Assembly: GCA_041389525.1 (NCBI GenBank)
Contig: JAWKRR010000026.1
Location: forward strand, 1-64,000
Length of the DNA stretch: 64,000 nucleotides
From: JACKFB01 sp041389525
GTDB taxonomy: Bacteria; Myxococcota_A; UBA9042; PHBI01; JACKFB01
Direction: 5' to 3'
In this document: positions 1 to 7,734 of the stretch, in pieces
How positions within the stretch are numbered: the stretch's first letter is position 1
Layout of the letters: every line of letters starts with the position of its first letter
The notes under the pieces: generated by a model
Told to the model about the DNA's origin: nothing
The model's database searches: none
Seen by the model: the letters and a program-made list of their open reading frames with translations, nothing else
Position numbers and translations under genes: made by a program

Positions 1-5
1 CGACC

Positions 6-851
6 TCAGGGCGCGCCGCGCAGTAGGGCCCGGGCTCGCAGGAGATCCCGCCACGTTTCGCGCTTGTGTTCCGGCCGTCGGAGCAAATAGGCCGGGTGGA
101 ACGTGGGCACCACCGGCACGCCGCGCCAGGTTCGGACGCCGCCGCGCAGGCGCGACATGCTCTCGTCGCTGCCACAGATCACCTGCGCGGCGAATCGCCC
201 GACGGGCACGATGACCTTGGGGTGCAGGCCCTCGAGTTGCCGCTCGAGGAAAGGCGCGCACGCGGCGACTTCGTCCGGCTGCGGGTCGCGGTTGTCGGGG
301 GGCCGGCACTTCACGACATTGCAGATATACGCGTCCTCGCGCGGCACTCCGATAGCCGCGAGCATGCGCGTGAGGAGCTGCCCGGCGCGGCCGACAAAGG
401 GCTCGCCGGACTGGTCCTCGTAGTAGCCGGGGCCCTCTCCGACGATGACCAGATCGGCGGCCGCGTTGCCGACGCCGAACACGATGTGCCGGCGGCCTTC
501 GTGGAGTCGGCAGCGGGTGCACTCGCCGAGGTCCTGCCGGATGGCGAGCAGGGCGGGGCTGCCGACGCCGCCAGGCGAGGAGATCGGAGTGACCACGGCC
601 GAGGGCGGGATGGTGCGCGGCCGTTGTGAGGCGGGTCGGGGCTCGGCCCGCGCCCGCTCGGGAGCGGGCGCGGTCACACCGGCCGGGGCGGCCGCCGAGG
701 CCGCTCTGAGCGCGCGCACCGGCGGGGTCTCGTCGAAGGGCAGCTCGTCGGCACCTGTGTCGGCGGCCCACTCCGCCCAGGCGCGCAGGTCCGCGGTCAC
801 GCCCGTCAGCAGCGCGCGGATCGCGGTGCGCCGCGACTCCTGCTCAGGCAC
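6..851 (-). CDS. Family-4 uracil-DNA glycosylase
   Basis: Predicted to excise uracil from DNA as a 4Fe-4S family-4 uracil-DNA glycosylase, about 281 aa. The core shows GEGPGYYED..GEPFVGRAG (uracil pocket), the NVVKCRPPDNRDP segment and HPAYLLR near the C-terminus, plus a Cys pair in CTRCRLH and further Cys residues fitting the cluster. The N-terminal ~90 residues are Ala/Pro-rich and look disordered, as in many longer family members. I chose GTG at 849-851 because the longer open frame upstream only translates the shadow of coaBC. The start overlaps the coaBC stop by 8 bp (same strand), so the two are probably translationally coupled. Family assignment is firm; the exact start is less so. Confidence 0.9.
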   Translation of the reverse strand: MPEQESRRTAIRALLTGVTADLRAWAEWAADTGADELPFDETPPVRALRAASAAAPAGVTAPAPERARAEPRPASQRPRTIPPSAVVTPISSPGGVGSPALLAIRQDLGECTRCRLHEGRRHIVFGVGNAAADLVIVGEGPGYYEDQSGEPFVGRAGQLLTRMLAAIGVPREDAYICNVVKCRPPDNRDPQPDEVAACAPFLERQLEGLHPKVIVPVGRFAAQVICGSDESMSRLRGGVRTWRGVPVVPTFHPAYLLRRPEHKRETWRDLLRARALLRGAP

Positions 852-2070
852 GGGGGAACCGCGCGGCGATCGCAGGCGTGAGCAGCGCGACGATGCGCTC
901 GGCGAACGCATCCTTGGAGGCCCGGGGCAGCTCGGTCGCGGTCCCGTCGCGGGCGACCAGCAGCCCCGCGTTGTCTCCGGTGCCGAAACCGAGCCCCACC
1001 GCCGCGACGTCGTTGGCCACAATCCAATCGAGGTCCTTGCGGTCGAGCTTCTCCCGGGCGTGGGCCTCCACCTCGTGGGTCTCGGCGGCAAAACCCACCA
1101 AGATGCGCCCCGCGCGATCCGGCCGAGCCGCGATGGTGGCCAAGATATCGGTAGTCCGCTCGAGATCCAGCAGGAGGGGACCCGGCGCCTTCTTGAGCTT
1201 CTGGGCCACCACGGTCGCCGGGCGATAGTCGGCGATCGCTGCCGCCATCACGAGGACGTCGGTCTCCGGGAAGGCGGCGTTGACGGCCTCGGCCGCCTCG
1301 GCGGCGCTGACGACGTCGATGCGCTGGGCAACGCCGACGGGCGTGCGCAGGCCGGTCGGGCCGCTCACCAGGGTCACCCGGGCTCCCCGAGCGGCGAAGG
1401 CCCGCGCGAGGGCGTACCCCATGGTGCCGCTGGAGCGGTTGGTGAGAAACCGTACCGGGTCGAGGGACTCGCGCGTCGGGCCCGCAGACACGGTGACGCG
1501 CACGCCCGCAAGCTGGGGCGGGGTCAGGGCCGCCGCGATGGCCTCGATGATCTCGGGCGGATCGGGGAGGCGGCCCGGGCCGACCACGCCGCACGCGAGC
1601 AGTCCAGTGCCGGGTTCGAGCAGGGTGTAGCGCTCCAGCGCCGCCAACGCGTCGATGTTCGCGCGCACCAGCGGGTTGTCGAGCATCTCGGTGTTCATCG
1701 ACGGGCAGACGAGGACCGGGGTGCGGCAGGCCATGACGGTGGTCGAGAGCAGGTCATCAGCCAGCCCGTGCCGAATCCGACCGATCAAGTTGGCCGTCGC
1801 CGGGGCCAGCACGATCAGGTCGACGTCCTTCCCGAGATCCGTGTGGACGATGCGCGAGGCCCCGTCGACACCCCAGAGCCGCCGCCCCACGGGCGCCTCG
1901 CTGACGACCTCAAGCGCCAACTCCGAGACGAACTCCGCGCCCGCGTCCGTGAGCACCACACGCACCGAAGCGCCGGCCTCGCGAAGGCGCCGCACCAACT
2001 CCGGCGCCTTGTACGCCGCGATGCCACCCCCGACCCCAAGCAGGAGCCGCCGACCGTCGAGAAGTCCCAT
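844..2070 (-). CDS. coaBC: Bifunctional phosphopantothenoylcysteine decarboxylase / phosphopantothenate-cysteine ligase
   Basis: Two steps of coenzyme A synthesis: CoaB condenses 4'-phosphopantothenate with cysteine and CoaC decarboxylates the product. About 408 aa, normal for a fused CoaBC. N-terminal flavoprotein half: LLLGVGGGIAAYKAPELVRRL at the start, VLAPATANLIGRI, and the PSMNTEM substrate segment. C-terminal synthetase half: VTVSAGPTRESLDPVRFLTNRSSG and the conserved LVGFAAET. ATG at 2068-2070 was chosen over a GTG 21 bp upstream because the family begins almost directly with the GGIAAYK strand. It is followed on the same strand by the uracil-DNA glycosylase with an 8 bp overlap. The CoA supply role is housekeeping, although the window is rich in CoA-ester catabolism. 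Confidence 0.95.
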   Translation of the reverse strand: MGLLDGRRLLLGVGGGIAAYKAPELVRRLREAGASVRVVLTDAGAEFVSELALEVVSEAPVGRRLWGVDGASRIVHTDLGKDVDLIVLAPATANLIGRIRHGLADDLLSTTVMACRTPVLVCPSMNTEMLDNPLVRANIDALAALERYTLLEPGTGLLACGVVGPGRLPDPPEIIEAIAAALTPPQLAGVRVTVSAGPTRESLDPVRFLTNRSSGTMGYALARAFAARGARVTLVSGPTGLRTPVGVAQRIDVVSAAEAAEAVNAAFPETDVLVMAAAIADYRPATVVAQKLKKAPGPLLLDLERTTDILATIAARPDRAGRILVGFAAETHEVEAHAREKLDRKDLDWIVANDVAAVGLGFGTGDNAGLLVARDGTATELPRASKDAFAERIVALLTPAIAARFPRA

Positions 2071-2119
2071 GCCTCGGTCATAGCCCCCCACCGTGGCGCG
2101 AGCAACTCCAGGTTTCTAC

Positions 2120-2147
2120 TTGCGCCCCGACCGCGCTTCCCTATACT
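2120..2147 (+). promoter_or_regulatory. Probable promoter of tRNA-Thr
   Basis: TTGCGC at 2120-2125 and TATACT at 2142-2147, 16 bp apart, 13 bp before the tRNA 5' end. The -10 box is a near match to the sigma-70 consensus; the -35 box is partial. Confidence 0.5.
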
Positions 2148-2160
2148 CGCCCGCCGTCGC

Positions 2161-2236
2161 GCCGATGTAGCTCAGTCGGTAGAGCAGCTGATTCGTAATC
2201 AGCAGGTCGTCGGTTCAAGTCCGATCATCGGCTCCA
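2161..2236 (+). tRNA. tRNA-Thr (anticodon CGT)
   Basis: A complete cloverleaf can be drawn. The 7-bp acceptor stem pairs GCCGATG with CATCGGC, the D-arm contains AGTCGGTAGAG, and the anticodon arm has a GCTGA/TCAGC stem with loop TTCGTAA, giving anticodon CGT. The T-loop is TTCAAGT. The 3' CCA is encoded in the DNA. It reads the threonine codon ACG, frequent in this GC-rich genome. It stands alone, followed directly by an intrinsic terminator. Confidence 0.96.
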
Positions 2237-2244
2237 GCGATTCC

Positions 2245-2280
2245 AAGGGGTTACGGTTCTGCCGTAACCCCTTTTCTTTT
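2245..2280 (+). terminator. Intrinsic terminator after tRNA-Thr
   Basis: Perfect 12-bp inverted repeat AAGGGGTTACGG / CCGTAACCCCTT with a 5-nt loop (TTCTG), followed by a T-rich tail ending at 2280. It starts 9 bp after the tRNA CCA end. Confidence 0.9.
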
Positions 2281-2457
2281 CGGGGCGCGCGCGCGTGGGG
2301 TCGGTCGGGGCTGGGCTTCCACGCCCCGTGGCCCGAATTCGCCTGATGCGGACTGGGTATTCGATGAGTGCGGCGCGCTGATTTCTCTGCGTCTGTAAGG
2401 AATTGCTCGCCGCCCGCGTACTCCTCCATGACCCCCACGCGGCATGAGAGGTGTGCG

Positions 2458-3345
2458 ATGCTAGGCTTCGAAGCGAACTCCGTTGGCCACGAGCAGAGCT
2501 GGGTCGGTGCGGGCACGATGCTGGACCGGCGCTACCAGGTTGAGCGGCGGCTCGCTTCTGGGACCTGGGCGCATGTGTACCGGGCGCACGACACGATGTC
2601 CGGGCGCGCGGTGGCCATCAAGATGCTGCGGCCGGAGCGAGCACGCGAGAGCGGCGTCGGGGGGCGCTTCTTGGAGGAGGGGCGCCTGTGCGCTCGCCTG
2701 ACGCACCCTTGCGTGACCCGCGTGCTGGGCCGCGGGTGGTCGGAGGACGCCCTGCCCTTCCTGGTGCTGACTCTGGTCGACGGGCTCTCTCTCGAAGAGC
2801 TGGTCGACCGCGACGGCCCCCTGCCCTGGCCGCGTGTGATGCGCCTCGCCGCTCAGCTGCTCGGGGCGCTGGCCCACGTCCACGATCGAGGGATCGTGCA
2901 CCGCGACCTCACCCCGGCCAACGTGGTCGTCGCGACCTCGCACCACCAGGCTGAGCGCGCCGTGCTCATCGACTTTGGCTTCGCCGAGGCGATGGACCTC
3001 TCGCGCAGTTCCGCGGGCGTGGCCATGGGCTCACCGGCCACCATGGCCCCCGAGCAATGGCTTGGGCGCCCGGTCGACCAGCGCACCGACCTATACGCCC
3101 TCGGCTGCGTGCTCTACACGGCGCTCACGGGCCGGGCCCCCTTCCCACCGCGCACCGACGGCGAGCCTTGGGTGGTCCGCTGCATGACCGCGCACCTCCG
3201 CGAGCCCGTCGCCCCAATCGCCGCCATCTGCGCCGCGATTCCTCAGGGCTTCGCGGACCTCGTCATGGCGCTCCTCGAGAAGGACCCGCTCCGGCGACCC
3301 CAAGCGGCGCGATCGGCGTTGCGACGCCTCGCGTGGGTGGCCTGA
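2458..3345 (+). CDS. Soluble Ser/Thr protein kinase (PknB-like)
   Basis: Eukaryotic-type kinase of about 295 aa consisting of little more than the catalytic domain. Visible elements are the glycine-rich loop LASGTWAHV (its middle Gly replaced by Trp), VAIK with the ATP-binding lysine near residue 55, the catalytic HRDLTPANV near 148, DFG near 172 and APEQW in the activation segment. There is no transmembrane segment or extracytoplasmic sensor, so it is probably a cytosolic relay. ATG 2458 follows GAGAGGT at good spacing; the open frame to the left has no kinase similarity. The stop lies one base before the start of the next gene, so the two are likely co-translated. Substrate unknown. Confidence 0.9.
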   Translation: MLGFEANSVGHEQSWVGAGTMLDRRYQVERRLASGTWAHVYRAHDTMSGRAVAIKMLRPERARESGVGGRFLEEGRLCARLTHPCVTRVLGRGWSEDALPFLVLTLVDGLSLEELVDRDGPLPWPRVMRLAAQLLGALAHVHDRGIVHRDLTPANVVVATSHHQAERAVLIDFGFAEAMDLSRSSAGVAMGSPATMAPEQWLGRPVDQRTDLYALGCVLYTALTGRAPFPPRTDGEPWVVRCMTAHLREPVAPIAAICAAIPQGFADLVMALLEKDPLRRPQAARSALRRLAWVA

Positions 3346-3346
3346 G

Positions 3347-3688
3347 ATGTCTACCACCCGCATCGCCGGCCTCATCACGGACACCACGGTGCCGGTCTCC
3401 CCGGCCCCCCGAGACCCCTCCGACGCCGAGACCTGGGCCGTCGCGCTCCTCGACCGCGCCGGGCAGCGGCTCGCCCTTCTCCACACCGTCCTCGTCGAAC
3501 ACCTGGGCAGCGACGCGGGCGAAATCCCCGCGCACGCTCGAAAGCGCCTCGCCGCAGAGGCGCTCCACCTCGACGGCGTACTCCGGCAGATCGACGCGCT
3601 CGTCCAAGAAGCGCGGCCGAATCGGCAGGCCCCCTCGGCGAGAATACCGCGCCGCGCGGTGCGACGGCGGCGACCCTCACCAGCCTGA
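3347..3688 (+). CDS. Small hypothetical protein coupled to the kinase gene
   Basis: 113 aa with no family I recognise. The central part (about residues 25-85) is predicted helical and amphipathic (AETWAVALLDRAGQRLALLHTVLVEHL, then KRLAAEALHLDGVLRQIDALVQEA); the C-terminus is Arg/Pro-rich. ATG follows the kinase stop after one base, the only evidence for its role: a possible kinase partner or substrate. It converges on the subtilase gene ending at 3716. No signal peptide or membrane segment. Confidence 0.6.
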   Translation: MSTTRIAGLITDTTVPVSPAPRDPSDAETWAVALLDRAGQRLALLHTVLVEHLGSDAGEIPAHARKRLAAEALHLDGVLRQIDALVQEARPNRQAPSARIPRRAVRRRRPSPA

Positions 3689-3715
3689 ACCGCCGACTCG
3701 CCCGGGCTCAACGGT

Positions 3716-6016
3716 TCAAGGCCCGTTCGACACGCCGATCTGGCTCGTGAACGAGACGGTCTGCCCGTTCTCAGTCCCGAGCCAGCTCAGGGTCGCGCCG
3801 GTCGCCCCGGTCCCGAGCCCGAGGCCCGTCACGCTATAAGTGCGCGACCCGACCAGCGGCGAGCGCACGCTGGCTTCGAGCGAATAGCTGAGGGTGGCGC
3901 CCCGCAAATAGGTGACGGTGAGGAGGGTGTCGCGCAGGTTTGTCGCGCTGGTCAACCAGTTCGCCGTGAACATGGTCAGCGAGTTGTGCATCGTGTTGAT
4001 TTCGCACGCGCTGCAGGGGTCGCGGGAGGGCTGTGGCGCGATGATCCAAGGGCGCGTCAGCGCGTCTTCCACGACCCGGCCCCCCAACGACGGCCGAGGC
4101 GCGCTCGTCGGCACGTACGCGCGCGACTCGCTGCCCTCCACGTCCGCCAACTCCTCTCGCATCGCGTCAGTCCACGCGCTCGCCACGGGCGCGCTCCCCG
4201 CAGGTCGCTTGGCCGTGACGCACTCTGCGACGAACTCGCGCTTCGCCTTACCCGCAGGAGTGTCCTCCGGCGCCGCGGCGAACTCACCCGCCGCAGCCAC
4301 CGCGCGGCAGTACGAAACCCGACCGGCGGCCGGGCAGGACGTGGCTGAGCGCCCGCAGAAGTCGGCGTTGACGGCCAGGGGCTCGCTGTTGTCGCGCATG
4401 GTGGCCACGACCTCGCTCCGCGACAGGTTCGGGTTGGTCCGCCACACGGCCGCGGCGATGCCCGAGACGATCGCGGTGCTCATGGAGGTCCCGGTCATGA
4501 CCGGCAGGCGCAGCGCGTCACCCCGCGTGATCGCGAAGGTCGTCGAGTCCGGAAGGGGCGACGCGACGAGGTAGCCAGGCGCGGCGAGGCGCGGCATCCC
4601 CTTCTCACGGGCGCCGACCAGCTCATTGTCGGCGTCGTCAATCGCACCGACCGCGTAGAGGAGCGGCTCAGCAGCCGGGGCCGGCCCCCCGCACTTCAAG
4701 CAGCCCGCCGGGCTGTTGCACTCTCGAAAGCACGCGCACTGGCCCTCCGTGGGCGCCATCGTCGTCTCCCAGGCCGCCGGATACACCGGCCCGGTCGCCG
4801 GCGCTGACCCACTGGGCGGATTGCCCGCCGCGGCGAAGATAAGCAGGCCAGCACACGCCGCCTCGCGCAGCGCCACCCGCACCGCCCGCGCCGACGCCCG
4901 CTCCGTACCCGCCGGCGCGTTCGGATCATCACTCAACGTGTAGCTGGGGTCCCACCCCACCGACAGGTTGACGATCATCCCGGGCCGGGTGTCGTCGCTC
5001 GCGAGCTTGAGCTCCCGCCACAACTCGGTGGCCTTGCGAATCGCCCGGGTCAGCCCGGTCGCTTGGTACGCGAAGGCCACAGCGCCCGCGTTGCCCGAGC
5101 CCGAATCCTCAGTGAGCGCCTGGATCCGGATGAAGTCGGCTAGGCAGGCGGCCGCGTCCGACTGACACGCCACAGCCCTCGCCAGCCCATGGACCGCCAG
5201 CCCGTGGAACGTCGAATCCGGCAGGTTGCCCAGCTGCTCGTCCTGCGTGGCTGCCGGGGCAGTGTCGAGGATCGCCACGACGGGACGCCCCACGACGGTC
5301 TCGGTGACGCCGATGCCTGAAGCCAGCAGCGACGCGACCTTGGTCGGGGGAACCTCAAGGCCTTGCATGACCTGCGCTAGCCGGCCGCTGGCGTAGTCGG
5401 CCAGGACGGGTTCGAGGCCGCCCACCGGGGCGACGACGCGGCAGTCGCGGTCGAGCCACTCTCCGGGGGGCACCGCGGGCTCGGTCGGCGTCCCCACGGG
5501 GCCGGGTGGCGGCGCGGGTTGAGACGGCAGCTCGCAGGGGTCGGCCGTCCCCTCGCCCGTCCACGCGTAGGCGCAGAACGGTGCGCTGGCGGACAACGGC
5601 GCATCGGCCGCCGCGTCGTCATCGCCAAGGACAGGGCGCGCCGTCCAGCCTTTGCCGGGCGGCGGGCACGTGGCGCCGCGCGCCTCGCCCACCCAGATCC
5701 CGAGCGGACAGCCCCCGGCGTTTTTCACGAGGTTCTTGATGTTGTGTTGGGGGCAACGGCGATCGACGTCCGCCTGCACCTGCTCGTGCAGCGCCTCGTC
5801 GGGGTCCGGCTGCGGTTGTTGGGCGACGTCGGGGGCCTGCCGGGTCGGCGTCGCGTCCACGACCGTGGCTGGTGGTTCCTCGCCGACCGGAGGCGTCTGA
5901 GGGGGCTCCGCGACTCGCGGCGGGCACCCACCGCACCCGGAGACCAGTCCGAGCGGGACGAGGGAAGCGCCGACGGCGGCTGCGATGACGAGTACCCGAA
6001 GTCGATTGGGGGGCAT
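3716..6016 (-). CDS. Subtilisin-like (S8) serine protease lipoprotein
   Basis: Secreted serine protease of about 766 aa. The N-terminus has a basic start, a hydrophobic stretch and lipobox VSGC, then a Pro-rich linker, so it is probably an envelope lipoprotein. All three catalytic residues are visible: Asp in VVAILDTA (about residue 250), His in FHGLAVHG (about 270) and Ser in the signature GTSMS (about 511). Several Cys pairs (CACFRECNSPAGCLKC) lie between the His and Ser blocks and may form disulfides. The C-terminal ~120 residues look like a beta-sandwich. ATG 6016 was chosen because it directly precedes the signal peptide. The gene is divergent from the sigma factor operon; the shared 285-bp spacer may hold promoters for both. 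Confidence 0.9.
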   Translation of the reverse strand: MPPNRLRVLVIAAAVGASLVPLGLVSGCGGCPPRVAEPPQTPPVGEEPPATVVDATPTRQAPDVAQQPQPDPDEALHEQVQADVDRRCPQHNIKNLVKNAGGCPLGIWVGEARGATCPPPGKGWTARPVLGDDDAAADAPLSASAPFCAYAWTGEGTADPCELPSQPAPPPGPVGTPTEPAVPPGEWLDRDCRVVAPVGGLEPVLADYASGRLAQVMQGLEVPPTKVASLLASGIGVTETVVGRPVVAILDTAPAATQDEQLGNLPDSTFHGLAVHGLARAVACQSDAAACLADFIRIQALTEDSGSGNAGAVAFAYQATGLTRAIRKATELWRELKLASDDTRPGMIVNLSVGWDPSYTLSDDPNAPAGTERASARAVRVALREAACAGLLIFAAAGNPPSGSAPATGPVYPAAWETTMAPTEGQCACFRECNSPAGCLKCGGPAPAAEPLLYAVGAIDDADNELVGAREKGMPRLAAPGYLVASPLPDSTTFAITRGDALRLPVMTGTSMSTAIVSGIAAAVWRTNPNLSRSEVVATMRDNSEPLAVNADFCGRSATSCPAAGRVSYCRAVAAAGEFAAAPEDTPAGKAKREFVAECVTAKRPAGSAPVASAWTDAMREELADVEGSESRAYVPTSAPRPSLGGRVVEDALTRPWIIAPQPSRDPCSACEINTMHNSLTMFTANWLTSATNLRDTLLTVTYLRGATLSYSLEASVRSPLVGSRTYSVTGLGLGTGATGATLSWLGTENGQTVSFTSQIGVSNGP

Positions 6017-6301
6017 AGCGACACCTGGGCGATGTGGGGGCGGAGGCGGCATTCTACCGCCTCGTGCGCGGAAGTGCAGCCGACTGCGGCGAGAACGCGC
6101 CACCATCACCCCCAAGCGCCCGGATTCCCCGTCGCGCGTCGCCTAGTGCGCCGCAGCATTGACGCTGCGGTCACGCCCGCGGGGGCTGGCCTGACTGACA
6201 GGTTTCAAGTCTCGTCGTAAGATTCGCCGCCCCCGCCGCGTAGACCTCACCGAGAGACTGCGAGCGGCCGGACGCCGAGCACTTCGCTTGGAGGCGATGC
6301 C

Positions 6302-6961
6302 CTGCCACTCGGAACCGAAATCATCGACGAGGCCCTCGCAGGAGGTGCGCTGGCTGCACGACGCCTGACCGAGGCGTTGCTGCCGACCGTGCACTTCCGG
6401 GTCGCTCGGCAGCTCCTGCGTAGGCAGGGGCGCGCAGGCGGCCGAGACGTCCGTCAGGAGGTCGAGGACATGGTGCAGGACGTCTTCTTCGAGCTGTTCC
6501 GAGACGATGGAAAGCGCCTGCGTAGCTGGGACCCAGCGCGCGGCCTCTCGCTCGAGAACTTCGTGGGCATGATCGCCGAGCAGCGCGTCATCGCGACGCT
6601 TCGCAGCGACCGACGCAGCCCGTGGACCGAGGATCCGTCTGAGGATTCGGTGCTCGAAGGCGGCAGCGCGTCTGGCCCGAGGCGGGCGACCGGCCCGTCC
6701 GAGCGGGTCGTCAGCGCGCGCGAGCGAATCGACCAGATCCTGGACGCGCTCAGGGGCAGCGTGAGCGAGCAAGGGTACCGCATCTTCGAGATGCTCTTCG
6801 TCGAGCAGTGCGAGACCGACGAGGTGTGCGCCGAGCTGGGTCTGCAACCCGGGGCGGTCTACACGTGGCGGTCGCGCCTGCGGAAGCGGGTCGCCGAGAT
6901 CGCCGAAGAGCTCGACCGCGCAGACGCCGAGACCCGGGTCAGCGAAGAGCGGGGGGCGTGA
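6302..6961 (+). CDS. ECF-like RNA polymerase sigma-70 family factor
   Basis: Alternative sigma factor with region 2 (EVEDMVQDVFFELF, then WDPARGLSLENFVGMIAEQRV) and region 4 (YRIFEMLFVEQCETDEVCAELGLQPGAVYTWRSRLRKRV). The first ATG/GTG/TTG-type start in frame is TTG at 6377, but the frame stays open upstream and encodes the helix normally preceding region 2 in this family (IIDEALAGGALAARRLTEALLP). A GGAGG at 6290-6294 sits 7 nt before an in-frame CTG at 6302, so I propose that CTG as the start (219 aa); TTG 6377 would give 194 aa. Its TGA overlaps the next ATG (TGATG), giving a coupled operon with the membrane protein and CHAT protease. Confidence 0.88.
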   Translation: MPLGTEIIDEALAGGALAARRLTEALLPTVHFRVARQLLRRQGRAGGRDVRQEVEDMVQDVFFELFRDDGKRLRSWDPARGLSLENFVGMIAEQRVIATLRSDRRSPWTEDPSEDSVLEGGSASGPRRATGPSERVVSARERIDQILDALRGSVSEQGYRIFEMLFVEQCETDEVCAELGLQPGAVYTWRSRLRKRVAEIAEELDRADAETRVSEERGA

Positions 6962-7734
6962 TGGACGACCAACTCCTGGACGAGCTTGGCGCGGCAGCGG
7001 GCAATCGCAGAGCCGCCGTCAGCGCCGCCGACGCGCGGTGGCAAGCGCTGGCGGAGGGACGGGCTGACGCGGCCGAGTCCGCCGCCGCCAAGGCCGAGGA
7101 CCCCGAGCGCTGGGCAGCCTACCAGCCCCTCGACGCCGCGGCCCGCGAGGCGGTGCACCGCAGGGTGGCCGAAGCGCTAGGGCCGGTCGCCACCGAGGCG
7201 TCGAAAGACAACGTCATCTCGCTTCAAGCCAGGCGGGAATCGCGCTGGCGGCGGGTGGCGATGATCGCGGTGCCGCTGGCTGCCGCCGCCGTGCTCATGC
7301 TGCTCATGCGCCCGCCCTCGGTCTCGGAGTTCCCCCCCGTCGACTCGTATTCGCTCGAGATCGGCGGCGGGCAGGCGCTGCAACGCGGGCCCGAGAACCG
7401 AGATGTTTCCAGGCGATTCGTGCCGGACTCCCAGCTCGAGCTGGTGCTGCGACCGGCGACTCCCGTCGAGTCACCGCTGGCGCTTCGGGCGTGGCGACGT
7501 CAGGCTGACGGCGCATGGCAGCTTTGGGAACCAGCCGTCGAATGGTCCGCGGACGGCGCCGCTCGAATCGTCGGGAACGCAGGCGCCCTGCTGGGTACGA
7601 CTCCCGGGCGCGTCGAGCTGCGCGTGGTCGTGGGCCGCAGCGAGGTCCTGCCGGACAGCGCCGAGGCCGCCGGTCACGAGTCGGCGGGATGGCGCCGATT
7701 CGACGCCCACGTGGAGATGCAGGCGGCCCCCTGA
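6961..7734 (+). CDS. Single-pass membrane protein, possible anti-sigma factor
   Basis: 257 aa. The N-terminal ~95 residues are polar and helical, followed by an Arg-rich stretch and one transmembrane helix (about residues 100-117: VAMIAVPLAAAAVLMLLM), then an outside domain of about 140 residues that looks beta-rich. ATG overlaps the sigma factor stop. Position directly after a sigma factor, cytosolic N-terminus and single membrane anchor match the layout of anti-sigma factors, but I see no recognised anti-sigma motif such as a zinc finger, so the role is inferred from context. The 3' end overlaps the CHAT gene start by 46 bp. Confidence 0.75.
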   Translation: MDDQLLDELGAAAGNRRAAVSAADARWQALAEGRADAAESAAAKAEDPERWAAYQPLDAAAREAVHRRVAEALGPVATEASKDNVISLQARRESRWRRVAMIAVPLAAAAVLMLLMRPPSVSEFPPVDSYSLEIGGGQALQRGPENRDVSRRFVPDSQLELVLRPATPVESPLALRAWRRQADGAWQLWEPAVEWSADGAARIVGNAGALLGTTPGRVELRVVVGRSEVLPDSAEAAGHESAGWRRFDAHVEMQAAP

